Below, one piece after another: positions 1 to 9,143 of a DNA stretch of 64,000 bases. The DNA is from Flammeovirgaceae bacterium 311. Its GTDB lineage: Bacteria > Bacteroidota > Bacteroidia > Cytophagales > Cyclobacteriaceae. Each line of letters opens with the position of its first letter. The stretch's first letter is position 1. Made by a program: the position numbers and the translations under genes. A model generated the notes under the pieces. It was not told where the DNA came from and made no database searches. It saw only the letters and a program-made list of their open reading frames with translations. Where the stretch lies: assembly GCA_000597885.1 (NCBI GenBank), contig CP004371.1:620001-684000 (forward strand), given 5' to 3'.

Positions 1-1120
1 GGCCTGCTGCAATAGCGGCAAATAATTCGTCGTGCTCTGCTTGATAAGGGTTAGGGTCAGCTTTCCCTGCATGATCATAGAGCATGTTGCCTTTATAATC
101 CCACAATGTTCCTTTATTATTGGCCGACAGATACACCCTTCCTTTTGTTCCCTGGAAACTTTCGTCTACCCGATTATCGGTACCTTCGAAGTGGCGGCAC
201 TGGCTTTGCAGTACTGTACCATCGGCATACACAAACTCAACGGTATGATTGTCGTAGATCTCTCCGTATTCTTTACCAGTGCGTAGAAAACGACTTCCTG
301 TACCATGGGCTGTCACAGGATAAGCATTTTTTATCCAGTTGGCTACATCAATATTATGGATGTGCTGTTCGTTGATATGGTCTCCACAGAGCCAGTTAAA
401 ATAGTACCAGTTTCGCATCTGATATTCCATCTCAGTCTGGCTGGCTTGTCTTTGTTTCACCCACACACCTCCGCTATTCCAGTACACCTGACCAGAAAAG
501 ATATCTCCAACGGCACCATCCTGAACTCGCCTGATGGTTTCGCGGTAGTTGTTCTGGTAATGGCGTTGCAACCCAACGACTACATTGAGCTTTTTCCGTT
601 TGGCTTCTTCAGCAGCGGCCAGCACCTGGCGAACTCCAGGGGAATCGGTAGCCACAGGCTTCTCCATGAACACATGTTTGTTTTGCCTGATCGCCTCTTC
701 AAAATGCATGGGCCTGAAACCGGGAGGGGTAGCCATCAGCACAACATCTGCCTCGGCAATAGCTTTCTTATAGCCGTCGAAGCCAACAAATCGCTTCTCC
801 TTAGGTACATCTACCCTGGTCTTTCCAAATTTCTCAAATAACGGCTGGTAGCTGCTATCCAAACGGTCTTGGAAGGCATCTGCCATAGCTACCAGTTTTA
901 CATTTGGCCTGGCCGTGAGGGCCTGAAAGGCAGCCCCTGTTCCTCTGCCGCCACAACCGATGAGGGCAATCTTAATAGTGTCTTTGCCGCCGGCATAAGC
1001 ACCTGAAATAGGAAGACCACCTAATATGACGCCTCCAGCCAGCATGGCTGAAGTTTTCAGAAAGTGTCTCCTGTCATTGCCAGGCTCCTGGTTTGAGTTA
1101 TTATCTTTCATGTCTTTCAT
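1..1120 (-). CDS. Gfo/Idh/MocA family oxidoreductase, Tat-exported (3' end outside window)
   Basis: Predicted NAD(P)-dependent sugar or cyclitol dehydrogenase of the Gfo/Idh/MocA family, exported folded by the Tat pathway. The N-terminus has a twin-arginine signal (RRHFLKT, residues 17-23) followed by a small-residue hydrophobic stretch ending at about residue 43. A Rossmann nucleotide-binding loop follows (IALIGCGGRGTG), then the family hallmark EKPVATD near residue 150 and a catalytic-domain stretch with GDHINEQHIHNIDVANW. Start codon is taken at 1120, 14 bp after the upstream gene; an in-frame Met three codons later is possible. The gene runs off the left edge, so its C-terminus is not seen. 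It follows an SUMF1-like gene on the same strand, probably one operon. Family assignment is solid; the substrate is unknown. Confidence 0.88.
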   Translation of the reverse strand, partial: MKDMKDNNSNQEPGNDRRHFLKTSAMLAGGVILGGLPISGAYAGGKDTIKIALIGCGGRGTGAAFQALTARPNVKLVAMADAFQDRLDSSYQPLFEKFGKTRVDVPKEKRFVGFDGYKKAIAEADVVLMATPPGFRPMHFEEAIRQNKHVFMEKPVATDSPGVRQVLAAAEEAKRKKLNVVVGLQRHYQNNYRETIRRVQDGAVGDIFSGQVYWNSGGVWVKQRQASQTEMEYQMRNWYYFNWLCGDHINEQHIHNIDVANWIKNAYPVTAHGTGSRFLRTGKEYGEIYDNHTVEFVYADGTVLQSQCRHFEGTDNRVDESFQGTKGRVYLSANNKGTLWDYKGNMLYDHAGKADPNPYQAEHDELFAAIAAG

Positions 1121-1134
1121 GTTAGGATGGTGAA

Positions 1135-2181
1135 CTAAAAATCTGCAATAGGTTTGAGGTTATAATAAGCTTCAATTTCTTCTTTAGAGGGTGGATTTGC
1201 GGGGCGAACCAGTCGGATGCCAACAAAGGGTGCCTCAGGAAACCACCAGTTACTCTTTGGAATCTGTGGATCAATCCTTTTCCAGTCAGGATCAGAGCCT
1301 CTACGTCGGGCCGCGCGTAAGTCTGCTGCAGTATCCTGGAAAGATCCGCCCCGGATAGAGAGCGGATAGAGTTTGGTAGGAACGGCAACAGGATTTTCTG
1401 CTGCTTTGCCCTTTAGCTGCTGATAAAAATCAGTAAGATATTGATCTATTGTCCATTCGGCCACATTGCCCATCATATCGTAAAGACCCCAGGGATTGGG
1501 TTTTTTACTTCCGACTGGGTGAGTTTCACCTTTGCTGTTTTGCTGATACCAGGCATATTCACCCAGTTGTGTGGAGTCATTTCCAAAGGAATAAGCCGTA
1601 TTAGTGCCGGCACGATTTGCATACTCCCATTCAGCTTCTGTGGGAAGACGATAAAAGACTCCTGTTCTAGCATATAGCCATTTACAAAATTGGATTGCAT
1701 TGTACTGTGTCATCCCCACAGCCGGATGGTTTTCTTTCCCCATTCCAAAGGTCATGTCCAGGTAGGGTTTTGTTGGTCTGGCAATGGCATCTACTTCAGG
1801 GGCAACACCTCCATTGCTTTGACTAACCTCATAATCTTTATAGACGAAAGGTTCAAAGATATCCCAGCTTACTTCATATTTGCTCATCCAGAATGGGCTG
1901 ATCTTTACCAGCTGCTGCGGACCTTCGTCTTTATTCCTGGCGGGCTCATTGGCAGGACTTCCTATTTTAAACTCGCCTGCAGGAATGGCAACCATCTCAA
2001 AAGTAAGATTAGTACCTTTGATTTCCTGCTTGTACGGTTCTAATGCACTTTGCTGGGCCTCTGCAATCTGTTGAGCTGAAACTAAAATAGTGCAGCTCAG
2101 CAGGACGGCTCGAAATGTATGTTGAAAACTCCACATTATGCTTTTCTTACTATTCCTGCAATGCGTTACAGATGACTTCAC
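1135..2181 (-). CDS. SUMF1/formylglycine-generating-enzyme-like domain lipoprotein or secreted protein
   Basis: Exported protein with an FGE-sulfatase (SUMF1) fold. A hydrophobic signal segment lies at residues 22-42 if the listed start is used; Met16 would give a shorter and equally good signal peptide. Family motifs appear in order: [13 protein letters not shown], a partner-binding stretch [54 protein letters not shown] and a closing GIRLVRP. The arginine-rich stretch LRAARRRGS, where true formylglycine-generating enzymes carry the catalytic cysteine, has no Cys. It is therefore unlikely to make formylglycine and more likely a structural or binding protein, as many Bacteroidota SUMF1 proteins are. 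It precedes the Gfo/Idh/MocA gene by 14 bp on the same strand. Confidence 0.87.
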   Translation of the reverse strand: MKSSVTHCRNSKKSIMWSFQHTFRAVLLSCTILVSAQQIAEAQQSALEPYKQEIKGTNLTFEMVAIPAGEFKIGSPANEPARNKDEGPQQLVKISPFWMSKYEVSWDIFEPFVYKDYEVSQSNGGVAPEVDAIARPTKPYLDMTFGMGKENHPAVGMTQYNAIQFCKWLYARTGVFYRLPTEAEWEYANRAGTNTAYSFGNDSTQLGEYAWYQQNSKGETHPVGSKKPNPWGLYDMMGNVAEWTIDQYLTDFYQQLKGKAAENPVAVPTKLYPLSIRGGSFQDTAADLRAARRRGSDPDWKRIDPQIPKSNWWFPEAPFVGIRLVRPANPPSKEEIEAYYNLKPIADF

Positions 2182-2790
2182 TGCCGGAATACCTACCTGA
2201 TATTAAGGTTAATATGATCTGTTTAAGTGCTTAAAGAGAGGCTGTTGTGTTAGCTTTTTCTGTTTTATCAGCCACACCGCTTCCTTTATTTTAAGGAATA
2301 TAGATATTTATCCAGGTCTGCCAATGCTGTTCTGTTATGCCCTGATGCAGATACTGTAGCACCCTGCGCTACTACATCCTTGCATTTTGCTAATACAATC
2401 ACTGGAGCCAGGGGTTTCCGTTCTTACGGATCAGGTACTTTAAGATATTTGGCAGCCTCTTCGCGAATGGACAGCCGGTATATGCCAGCTGAAACAGTGG
2501 CAGTAGTTAATTCAAGGTTTTTTTATTGTAAATCACCTTGCATAACCACACTCAATAAAAATTCTTCACCGTCTTAACTCCTGCCAAGGGAATTAACTGC
2601 TTTTTTGCGTACAGCTAAACTGCGATTTTTATCATTAATGACCAACTGTATCAACTACATGGAATAAGATACAAATATCTGCTTTATTACCATGCTATAA
2701 GGGAAAATAACATAAGCCTTGGTTATGAAAAAAACCCTTTAAGAGGTTTTATAAACATTGCTGTGGGTTTAGAATTACTTTGCTGGTCTT
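2182..2790. other. Gene-poor stretch left of the first att-like repeat
   Basis: About 600 bp without a convincing gene. It should contain the promoter of the minus-strand SUMF1-like gene. A plus-strand reading frame at 2380-2577 has no recognisable motif or ribosome binding site and is not called. No right-end module like those left of the other repeats (CAGGTGCAG box, GCCGGCCGCTGCCACC) is visible here, which fits the idea that this is the outer chromosomal flank of the array rather than the end of another module. Confidence 0.5.
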
Positions 2791-2885
2791 ATTTACCGAT
2801 ACAAAATGTATTAAGTATAATTTTATATCTGATAATTATATGTTAATGTAATAATATGACTACATGAGGTACAAATAAGATACAA
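2791..2885 (+). repeat. att-like repeat, copy 1 (mnmE 3'-end core plus paired GGTACAAA boxes)
   Basis: The core at about 2789-2807 (TTATTTACCGATACAAAAT) is identical over 19 bases to the end of mnmE at 60232-60250, including the A that most other copies have as G. A first box GGTACAAA starts at 2868 and a second, weaker one (GATACAA) ends at 2885. Core start to box end is 95 bp. The AT-rich spacer resembles the bent DNA common in phage attachment sites. That this is an integrase site is inferred from position, sequence and repetition. Confidence 0.75.
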
Positions 2886-2954
2886 GTTTTGTATCAGAAT
2901 TATAAAAAATGATTGTTCTGAAGTTATGGTCTTTCCTTGATTAACCATATGAAT

Positions 2955-3734
2955 CTACAAGTCAAGCCACTCTTTGAAAGCTGTTGCTTTGTTGTTACTG
3001 ATGATGATATCATGTGGAACATTTGGCTGCAGTACAAGAAAAAGTCGCCCTTTGAAATAAGGCCTTACTTCTTTGATGGCTTCTATGTTGACAATTAGTT
3101 GTCTATTGACACGAAAAAACGTACTAACGATTAGCTGTTTTTCCAGTTTGTCTAAAGTATAATCTATGATGAATCGTTTTCCCTGAAAGGTAGTTAGAAT
3201 TACAACTCCTTCTTCTGCCAAAAAAAAAGCAACTTCTTCGCTGGAAATAGTCTTGATGATCTGTCCAGTTTTAACAATAAATCTGGACTTTATATTACTC
3301 TGCTTTGTAGTTACCTGCGTTGAAGTGTTTAACAGTTTGTGTAGTTTGTTCAATTCATGCACCAGCTGATGATTTTGTAGACCTTCGTACTTGCTGAAGG
3401 CTTTTGCTACTGCCTCAAGCTTGATAGGCTTGAGTAGATAATCAATGCTATTCACCTGGAATGCTTCGATGGCATATTGATCAAAAGCGGTAGTAAAAAT
3501 TACTGGGGTCTTCACCTTTACCTGACGAAAAATCTCGAAACTACTCCCATCTGAAAGGTGAATATCGCAGAAGATTAGTTCGGGTGCTTGCTGAAGTCGA
3601 AGCCATTCTACAGACTCTTCCACGGAGCACAGACTAGCAACAACCTCACTTCCTGGTCTAAGCTTAAGCACTAGTGACTTGAGCAGTTCGGCTGCAGGCT
3701 GTTCATCTTCTATGATTATTACCTTCATATTCAT
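2955..3734 (-). CDS. LytTR-family response regulator
   Basis: Cytoplasmic response regulator of 259 residues. The receiver domain (about 3-120) has the acidic pocket IIIEDE, the phospho-acceptor Asp57 in FCDIHLSDG, the switch Thr in FTTAFDQYA and the Lys in YLLKPIKL. The C-terminal LytTR DNA-binding domain (about 150-257) shows FFRVNRQLIVNIEAIKEV. It overlaps the end of the upstream kinase gene by 32 bp, so the two are translationally coupled. A second Met two codons in (3728) would do equally well as start. The gene ends only about 70 bp from the GGTACAAA boxes of att-like copy 1. Target genes are not visible; the neighbouring amidohydrolase is a candidate by proximity only. Confidence 0.93.
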   Translation of the reverse strand: MNMKVIIIEDEQPAAELLKSLVLKLRPGSEVVASLCSVEESVEWLRLQQAPELIFCDIHLSDGSSFEIFRQVKVKTPVIFTTAFDQYAIEAFQVNSIDYLLKPIKLEAVAKAFSKYEGLQNHQLVHELNKLHKLLNTSTQVTTKQSNIKSRFIVKTGQIIKTISSEEVAFFLAEEGVVILTTFQGKRFIIDYTLDKLEKQLIVSTFFRVNRQLIVNIEAIKEVRPYFKGRLFLVLQPNVPHDIIISNNKATAFKEWLDL

Positions 3735-4803
3735 CTGCTGTTAAAAGGGGTAGTTGCACACGAAAAACATCCAGCGTATGCTGGATGGTTACTTCTTCAA
3801 TTGTTAAGTACCTATATCGGTTAATTATATTACTTAAACCTGTTTTTGTGGATTGGATGATTTCTTGCCGAGGTTGTACATTGTTTTCTACCACCAACTT
3901 ATTTTCTATTGTATAGAGCTTAATTAGGAGCGGTGTTTTTTTGGTAGCACTGTTGTGCTTCACAGCATTCTCTAGGAGCATTTGCAAAGAGCAGGGGGGA
4001 AGTTGTAGAAATAATTTGTCACTTGCTATTGCTAATTTAAATTGAATTACCTGACCAAATCGCGTGTGAAGCAAATAAATGTATGCATCTACCAGTTCCA
4101 GCTCTTGCTTCAGCGGCACCAGTATCTTATTTTGAATATCTAGAAAATAACGATATACCTCGGCAAGCTTTTGAACAAATGCTAGAGCTCTGTTAGTATC
4201 CTGCTGAATGACAGCACATAAAACATTCAAGCTGTTGAATAGGAAATGCGGATCTACCTGATTTTTTAAGTTTTGCAGTTGGTACTGCAGGTTGGCCTGC
4301 TGCAGTTGTGCTGCATGTAGCAGGGCAGATTGTAATTGTTTCTGATTTTTAACTCGCTCTACGAAATAATAAAAGAAGAGGGCTACAATGGTGGTGATTA
4401 TATAAACAATGCGTAAACGCCCAGGAGGAAGTTTAGTCTCAGGAAAGAGCAGCATTAGAGGGAGAAGGAAGAGAATGGTTAACAAAGCTAAATTGGTTCC
4501 TACTACAAGTACTGCCTCTAATATTGGCTTTAGGGGCTCTTGGTGTTTATTCATAGCCTTTGACTGCATGAATAAGGAGATCTTAGCCTGAATCCAGAAA
4601 ATTACTAGCAGAAACAGAAAGGCTAAAATCATATCAACTAGCATAACTGTATCAATAGTGAATGAACCATCGAACAGAAAGGATAGTGTGCCAGCATGCA
4701 GGTAGAGGAACATAAAATAGACTAATATGCTGGTTGCTGCAGCTAAACCAATTCTACGAAATATCATTCGGTTGTTTATGATCATAGATGTTATTGTAGT
4801 CAT
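3703..4803 (-). CDS. LytS/YehU-type sensor histidine kinase
   Basis: Membrane histidine kinase of 366 residues. About four hydrophobic segments occupy residues 15-150, with almost no extracytoplasmic domain. A coiled region leads into the His_kinase domain with the phospho-acceptor motif DPHFLFNSLNVL near residue 185. The ATPase part has LPPCSLQMLLENAVKHNS as N box and a degenerate G box (TGLSNIINRYRYL). This is the class that signals to LytTR regulators, and the partner gene overlaps its 3' end by 32 bp. The stimulus is unknown; few-loop sensors of this class tend to sense membrane state or small peptides. Confidence 0.92.
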   Translation of the reverse strand: MTTITSMIINNRMIFRRIGLAAATSILVYFMFLYLHAGTLSFLFDGSFTIDTVMLVDMILAFLFLLVIFWIQAKISLFMQSKAMNKHQEPLKPILEAVLVVGTNLALLTILFLLPLMLLFPETKLPPGRLRIVYIITTIVALFFYYFVERVKNQKQLQSALLHAAQLQQANLQYQLQNLKNQVDPHFLFNSLNVLCAVIQQDTNRALAFVQKLAEVYRYFLDIQNKILVPLKQELELVDAYIYLLHTRFGQVIQFKLAIASDKLFLQLPPCSLQMLLENAVKHNSATKKTPLLIKLYTIENKLVVENNVQPRQEIIQSTKTGLSNIINRYRYLTIEEVTIQHTLDVFRVQLPLLTADEYEGNNHRR

Positions 4804-5131
4804 TCACCTCTAAATGATGAATTAATTACAGAAGATCAGCATATAATAATCTATCATCGCTTCGGTTGTTGTAAAATTAGAATAAACCATATTAAACATT
4901 TCAGCTAAAAAAGTGAACGAGTACCATATAGGTAAATATGATAGGTTTATTTATGTTACATCAGACTTATTTCTTATTTATGGTTGAGCCTTTTGTTGTT
5001 GAGGAGAGATACTCATTCATAGATTAAATATCTCATTTTATTGTTTAGAATTCCAACTTCAAACGAAATAGGTATTTAACTAAGAAACCGGTTCACCTTC
5101 TTTGCTTTTCTTTTAACTAAAAAGTGAAGCA
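4804..5131. other. Intergenic region between divergent genes
   Basis: AT-rich 328 bp between the minus-strand kinase gene and the plus-strand amidohydrolase; it should carry both promoters. I see no hairpin, repeat or small gene. Confidence 0.5.
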
Positions 5132-6421
5132 ATGGAATTGATTAGGAAGTTTCTATTCATCATTTTGATAGTAAATATATGTTGGGCATGTGTACCAACA
5201 AAACATAATGAAGGTGCGACCTTAACTGCAATAAAACATGTGGCAGTAGTGGATGTAACAAATGGCACACTTCTTATTGATCAAACAATCTTAATTCAGG
5301 AAGAAAACATTCTCAGCGTAGGGCCTTCATCTACCATCAAGATTCCAGTTAAAACAAACATTGTTGATGCTCAAGGGAAATATGTTATACCTGGACTTTG
5401 GGATATGCATGTTCATCTCGATATGGCTGGTGAAGAATCATTACCTTATTTCATTGCCAATGGTGTTACAGGGGTCAGAGATATGGGTACTGATCAATTA
5501 GATACTTTAAAGCGTTGGAGAAGAGAAGTGGAGCAAGGACAGAGAATAGGGCCTCACATCATCACTGCTGGCCCCATGCTAGATGGACCTTTTTTTGTTG
5601 ATATTTTCAGAATTACTGTAAAAACAGAAGATGAGGCCAGGGCAGCAGTAGATTCATTAGTAGCCCAAGGAGTAGATTTCATCAAGATTCATCAGCAGAT
5701 TACTCGTGAGGCATATTTTGCAGCGGCTGATCAAGCACAAAAGCATGGCATCTCATTCGTCGGACATAAGCCTAATGTTGTTTCTACCCTTGAGGTTGTG
5801 GAAGCTGGGCAGAAAAGTATAGAGCACATTATTGGCATCCCAGATTCTTCTCAAGTGTCCTTTTCATACATAAAAGAAAAAGGAGCCTGGGTAACTCCAA
5901 CGCTTGTTCTTATAGACAAATTAGCCAATTATCATTCCCTTGTCGCCGAACAGGATGCTCGTATGCCTTTTGTATCTGCATCACTTAAAGAAGCCTGGAA
6001 AAAGCAAACAGAAGCTTGGGGTGAAGGCGTAGATAAAACGGTTAGCATGATGCAAGAAATAAAGCCATTGATGCTTGAACGGACAATTCAGCTCCATAAA
6101 AAAGGAGTGGGTTTGTTGGCTGGTACTGACTTAGGAGTTCCATATATTTTTCCAGGAAGTAGCTTGCATGAAGAGTTAGAATTATATGTTAAATCAGGAA
6201 TGTCCCCTTTGGATGCTTTACGAACTGCAACAATCAACCCAGCAAAGTTTCTAAAGATGGAAGAAACTATTGGATCAGTGCAAGAGGGAAAAATAGCAGA
6301 TCTTGTGGTACTGGATTCAAACCCTTTAGAAGATATTTCTAGCATAAGAAACATTGTAACAGTGGTTTTCAAAGGGAGGGTATATGAAAGAAATAGAACA
6401 GGTACCATAAAGATTAAATAA
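5132..6421 (+). CDS. Metal-dependent amidohydrolase lipoprotein (imidazolonepropionase/prolidase-like)
   Basis: Hydrolase of the amidohydrolase superfamily, predicted to be lipid-anchored in the cell envelope. A short signal peptide ends in the lipobox ICWAC (Cys20). A small beta-sandwich leads to the metal-binding HxH motif in LWDMHVHLDMAG (His93, His95). A lysine in FIKIHQQ near residue 188 could be the carboxylated bridging Lys, GHKP and EHIIG supply further metal-ligand histidines, and GTDLGVPY carries the catalytic Asp. The C-terminus closes the sandwich with the typical GKIADLVVLDSNPLEDI. Members cleave dipeptides, organophosphates or cyclic amides, and the exact substrate cannot be read here. 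It is complete and is the main enzymatic cargo of module E1. Confidence 0.9.
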   Translation: MELIRKFLFIILIVNICWACVPTKHNEGATLTAIKHVAVVDVTNGTLLIDQTILIQEENILSVGPSSTIKIPVKTNIVDAQGKYVIPGLWDMHVHLDMAGEESLPYFIANGVTGVRDMGTDQLDTLKRWRREVEQGQRIGPHIITAGPMLDGPFFVDIFRITVKTEDEARAAVDSLVAQGVDFIKIHQQITREAYFAAADQAQKHGISFVGHKPNVVSTLEVVEAGQKSIEHIIGIPDSSQVSFSYIKEKGAWVTPTLVLIDKLANYHSLVAEQDARMPFVSASLKEAWKKQTEAWGEGVDKTVSMMQEIKPLMLERTIQLHKKGVGLLAGTDLGVPYIFPGSSLHEELELYVKSGMSPLDALRTATINPAKFLKMEETIGSVQEGKIADLVVLDSNPLEDISSIRNIVTVVFKGRVYERNRTGTIKIK

Positions 6422-6424
6422 AAT

Positions 6425-6626
6425 ATGCAGATAGAGTTTCCTGTTTTAAGAACGAAAAGACTGTTGCATAGGCAATTTGAGCCCTCTGATCTTGAAAATG
6501 TATTTTTAGGATTATCTCATCCTGATGTAATTAAATACTATGGGGTAAGCTTTTAGAACATTAGAGGAATCCAGAGAACAGATGCGATTTTTCAAGAATC
6601 TTGAAATGACAAAACAGGAGTTTTAG
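6425..6626 (+). pseudogene. Truncated, frameshifted GNAT N-acetyltransferase
   Basis: The N-terminal third of a RimJ/RimL-type acetyltransferase. The frame from 6425 reads LRTKRLLHRQFEPSDLENV and stops at 6556. One extra T near 6551-6554 breaks the frame: shifting by one base restores RTLEESREQMRFFKNLEMTK, exactly what should follow, up to a stop at 6624-6626. The acetyl-CoA-binding part is missing. The reading ends about 65 bp before att-like copy 2, so truncation probably happened at the module end. Confidence 0.75.
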
Positions 6627-6940
6627 ATACATAAATAAAGACAGAGCTAATAGGCCTTCATTATAAATATTATTATAATATTTATAACTATTTTCGTATA
6701 CAGAATGTAATACAGTTATGTAATACATTGAAGAACATATCATTATAAATTTTAATTTATGCTTTAGGTACAAATAGGGTACAAAAGTAATCTATGACTT
6801 CACGGCTAATCAGATGTTCAGGGACAAATTATTTCATTGACAATGATACAGTATAGTCAGATAGATCAGCCGGATAAGAATAGGGAAGAAGAGATTTAAA
6901 TTTAAAAATGCGGCCTTCCTTTCCCCGGAATATCGATATC
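6627..6940. other. Module boundary E1/E2, no gene
   Basis: Very AT-rich. It holds att-like copy 2 (listed separately) and, after its boxes, a short left-end stretch (CTATGACTTCACGGCTAATC) also recognisable after copy 4 and, more loosely, copies 3 and 6. Short minus-strand reading frames here have no protein-like features. Confidence 0.5.
6691..6785 (+). repeat. att-like repeat, copy 2 (degenerate core)
   Basis: The core CTATTTTCGTATACAGAAT differs from the mnmE end at about four of 19 positions, but the boxes GGTACAAATAGGGTACAAA at 6767-6785 are perfect, and the core-to-box length is again 95 bp. The left-end sequence after the boxes resembles the other copies. Confidence 0.65.
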
Positions 6941-7654
6941 CTAGGAATAAATTGGTGGCTGCGGTGTATCACTGAGGATAAAGCCCTTGCCGTGTACATT
7001 AATGATGCGGATGTTGGCATCTTCGCTCAGATACTTGCGCAGGCGCGAGATAAATACATCCATGCTGCGGCGGTTGAAAAAATCTGCTTCGCCCCAGAGC
7101 CGCTGCAGCACTTCTCGACGGTCAAGGATTTTGCCTTTGCACTCGGTGAGCATCAGCAGCAGTTCGGCCTCTTTCTGGGTCAGCTGTATATGCTGCTCCT
7201 GCTTCTTAAGCAAGAGGTTTTCATAATCGAAGGTGTAGGCGCCAATCGAATAGATGTGACTCTCCGGAGCCGGTGCTGTTTCGGGATAGGCCCGACGCAG
7301 CACCACCCTAATGCGGGCGATCAGCTCTTCTTCGTCGATGGGTTTGCTCAGGTAGTCGTCGGCCCCCAGCTTAAAGCCCTTCAGCTTATCTACTTTCAGG
7401 CTACGGGCCGTAAGGAAAATGAAGGGCAGCTGCGGGTAGTGCAGTTTGATCTGCTGGGCCAAGCTGAAGCCATCAAGCCGGGGCATCATCACATCCAGAA
7501 TGCAGAGCTGAGGGGGCTGTTGCTGAAGCTTCTGCAGGGCCTCTTCACCATTTTTTGCCCAGCATACGTCAAAGTCATGCATGCCGAGATACTCCACGAG
7601 CACATACCCTAGGTTCTCATCATCTTCTACCAAAAGAAGTTTTGTAGTTTGCAT
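6941..7654 (-). CDS. OmpR/PhoB-family response regulator
   Basis: A 237-residue transcription factor of a two-component system. The receiver domain (about 5-120) has LLLVEDDE, the phospho-acceptor Asp in CILDVMMPRLDG, Thr in FLTARS and Lys in DYLSKPI. The winged-helix DNA-binding domain (about 133-230) includes the LTQKEAELLLML helix, the recognition helix RRSMDVFISRLRKYL and the closing VHGKGFIL. It lies 3 bp downstream of its kinase gene on the same strand. The coding DNA is clearly GC-richer than modules E1 and E3, suggesting a different source or closeness to backbone composition. Confidence 0.94.
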   Translation of the reverse strand: MQTTKLLLVEDDENLGYVLVEYLGMHDFDVCWAKNGEEALQKLQQQPPQLCILDVMMPRLDGFSLAQQIKLHYPQLPFIFLTARSLKVDKLKGFKLGADDYLSKPIDEEELIARIRVVLRRAYPETAPAPESHIYSIGAYTFDYENLLLKKQEQHIQLTQKEAELLLMLTECKGKILDRREVLQRLWGEADFFNRRSMDVFISRLRKYLSEDANIRIINVHGKGFILSDTPQPPIYS

Positions 7655-7657
7655 TGC

Positions 7658-8920
7658 TTAATGTTGAGGTAAACCAATGACAAATTCACTGCCTTGTCCG
7701 GGTTGGGAGCTAAGCCCGATCTGTCCCTGGTGCAGCTCTATGATATTCTTGACATAGCACAGGCCCAAACCAAAGCCTTTGATGGTGTAGAGATCGCCTT
7801 TTTTGATCCGGTAAAAGCGCTCAAAAATGTGCGCCTGATGGCTGGCTAAAATGCCGATGCCATTGTCCCGAATGCTCAGGGAAAGGCTGCCGTTTTCGGA
7901 GTCCCGGGTGCGAATCAGGATGTCGGGGGCAGTTTCGGTATACTTCACGGCATTGTCCAGCAGGTTGTAGATTACGTTTGCTAGATGGGTTTTGTCGGCC
8001 AGTATCAGAGGATTAAGCGCCTCCAGCTGTAGTTGAATGCGCCCGCCCTGCTCCTGAATGGTCAGCTCAAAGCTTTCGCTGCTCTTGCGAATGAGCTCAT
8101 GAACATCTACTGATGCTTTTTCCAGTTTCATGTTCCCTGAATCGATCAGGGCCATTTGAAGTACCTTGTCTACCTGAGCACTCAACCGCTTGCTTTCTTC
8201 ATCGATAATGCTGCTACACTTTTTAAGCCGCTCCGATTGCTGCACTTCTTCCGATTTTCTAAGAATGCTGGAGGCCATGTTGATGGAAAATATTGGCGTT
8301 TTCAGCTCATGGGTCATGTTGTTGATGAAATCATCTTTGAGCTCCGTGTGCCGCTTCTGGCGTAGGATGGTGAAAATGGTAAAGACAAAGGCTGCCAGGA
8401 TAATCGATATCAGGCCCAGGGAAGGGGCCAGGGTGGCGGCATACTCCTGCCAGTGCTCAGCCTCCTGTTGGGGTAGGCGCAGGTACAGGTGGTGGTGTAT
8501 GTTGCCTTTGCAAAAAAAGTGGCTGCCTACGCTGTTGCAGCTGGGGAGTTGCTCTGGAGCTACATTGCCCAGCAGCACTTCGCCCTGCTGGTTATAGAGG
8601 CCAAAGTCGTAGTTGAGTGCCAGGCCGGCCCGTTCAAACTCGCCGCTGAGAACTGTATGAATGGCCTGTGTTAGTTCCAGGCTGTCGTAGAGCATGGGAA
8701 TATCACAATTGTAATGTCCGGCCCGAATTTCGGCATAGATAGGATCTTCCTGCATGTGGTGCTTGGCATTTTCCAGCACCGTCTGCACCTGGCTCTCCTG
8801 GTTTTTGCGGTGAAGCGTAAGGGCACGATCCATCCATAGGCTCTGCTGCCTGAGCAGGCCAAAGAGGGCTAGGCTTACTAACCCAATGATTCCCATGATG
8901 ATATAGCGCGAGAGCTTCAT
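7658..8920 (-). CDS. Two-component sensor histidine kinase (HisKA/HATPase_c)
   Basis: Membrane sensor kinase paired with the OmpR-type regulator 3 bp downstream. An N-terminal transmembrane helix, a periplasmic domain of about 140 residues and a second helix (LGLISIILAAFVFTIFTIL) precede the HisKA motif NNMTHELKTPIFSINMASS. The ATPase domain has NLLDNAVKYT (N box), DNGIGI (G1) and GFGLGLCYVKNIIELH (G2). I place the start at 8920 because a GGAG ribosome binding site sits just upstream; a longer frame from 8965 is open but lacks such a site. The closest well-known design is a PhoR/BaeS-like kinase. The ligand is unknown. Confidence 0.93.
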   Translation of the reverse strand: MKLSRYIIMGIIGLVSLALFGLLRQQSLWMDRALTLHRKNQESQVQTVLENAKHHMQEDPIYAEIRAGHYNCDIPMLYDSLELTQAIHTVLSGEFERAGLALNYDFGLYNQQGEVLLGNVAPEQLPSCNSVGSHFFCKGNIHHHLYLRLPQQEAEHWQEYAATLAPSLGLISIILAAFVFTIFTILRQKRHTELKDDFINNMTHELKTPIFSINMASSILRKSEEVQQSERLKKCSSIIDEESKRLSAQVDKVLQMALIDSGNMKLEKASVDVHELIRKSSESFELTIQEQGGRIQLQLEALNPLILADKTHLANVIYNLLDNAVKYTETAPDILIRTRDSENGSLSLSIRDNGIGILASHQAHIFERFYRIKKGDLYTIKGFGLGLCYVKNIIELHQGQIGLSSQPGQGSEFVIGLPQH

Positions 8921-9143
8921 GCTATTCTCCTTTTTTATAGAATAAATGTACTGCTTTAGCCGCAATTCTACTACCCTTTAACTTTTCATTAACACTTTTA
9001 ACCTTTTGTTGGCTTACGTTAACCTCTTGTTAGCCCACGGGCCTCCTGCTGCTTTCTATTTTTGCCTATCTCCTTCAAACAAAACCAAAAGCAGCATGAT
9101 AGGGAGCAGGCTACTATTGGTTCTACCCTTAAAATATACAGCC

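Noticed and set aside
1122-1388. Other frames opposite or inside long genes (for example within SUMF1, mnmE and the fusion kinase)
   Set aside because: They are shadows of well-supported genes and show no independent motif or start signal.
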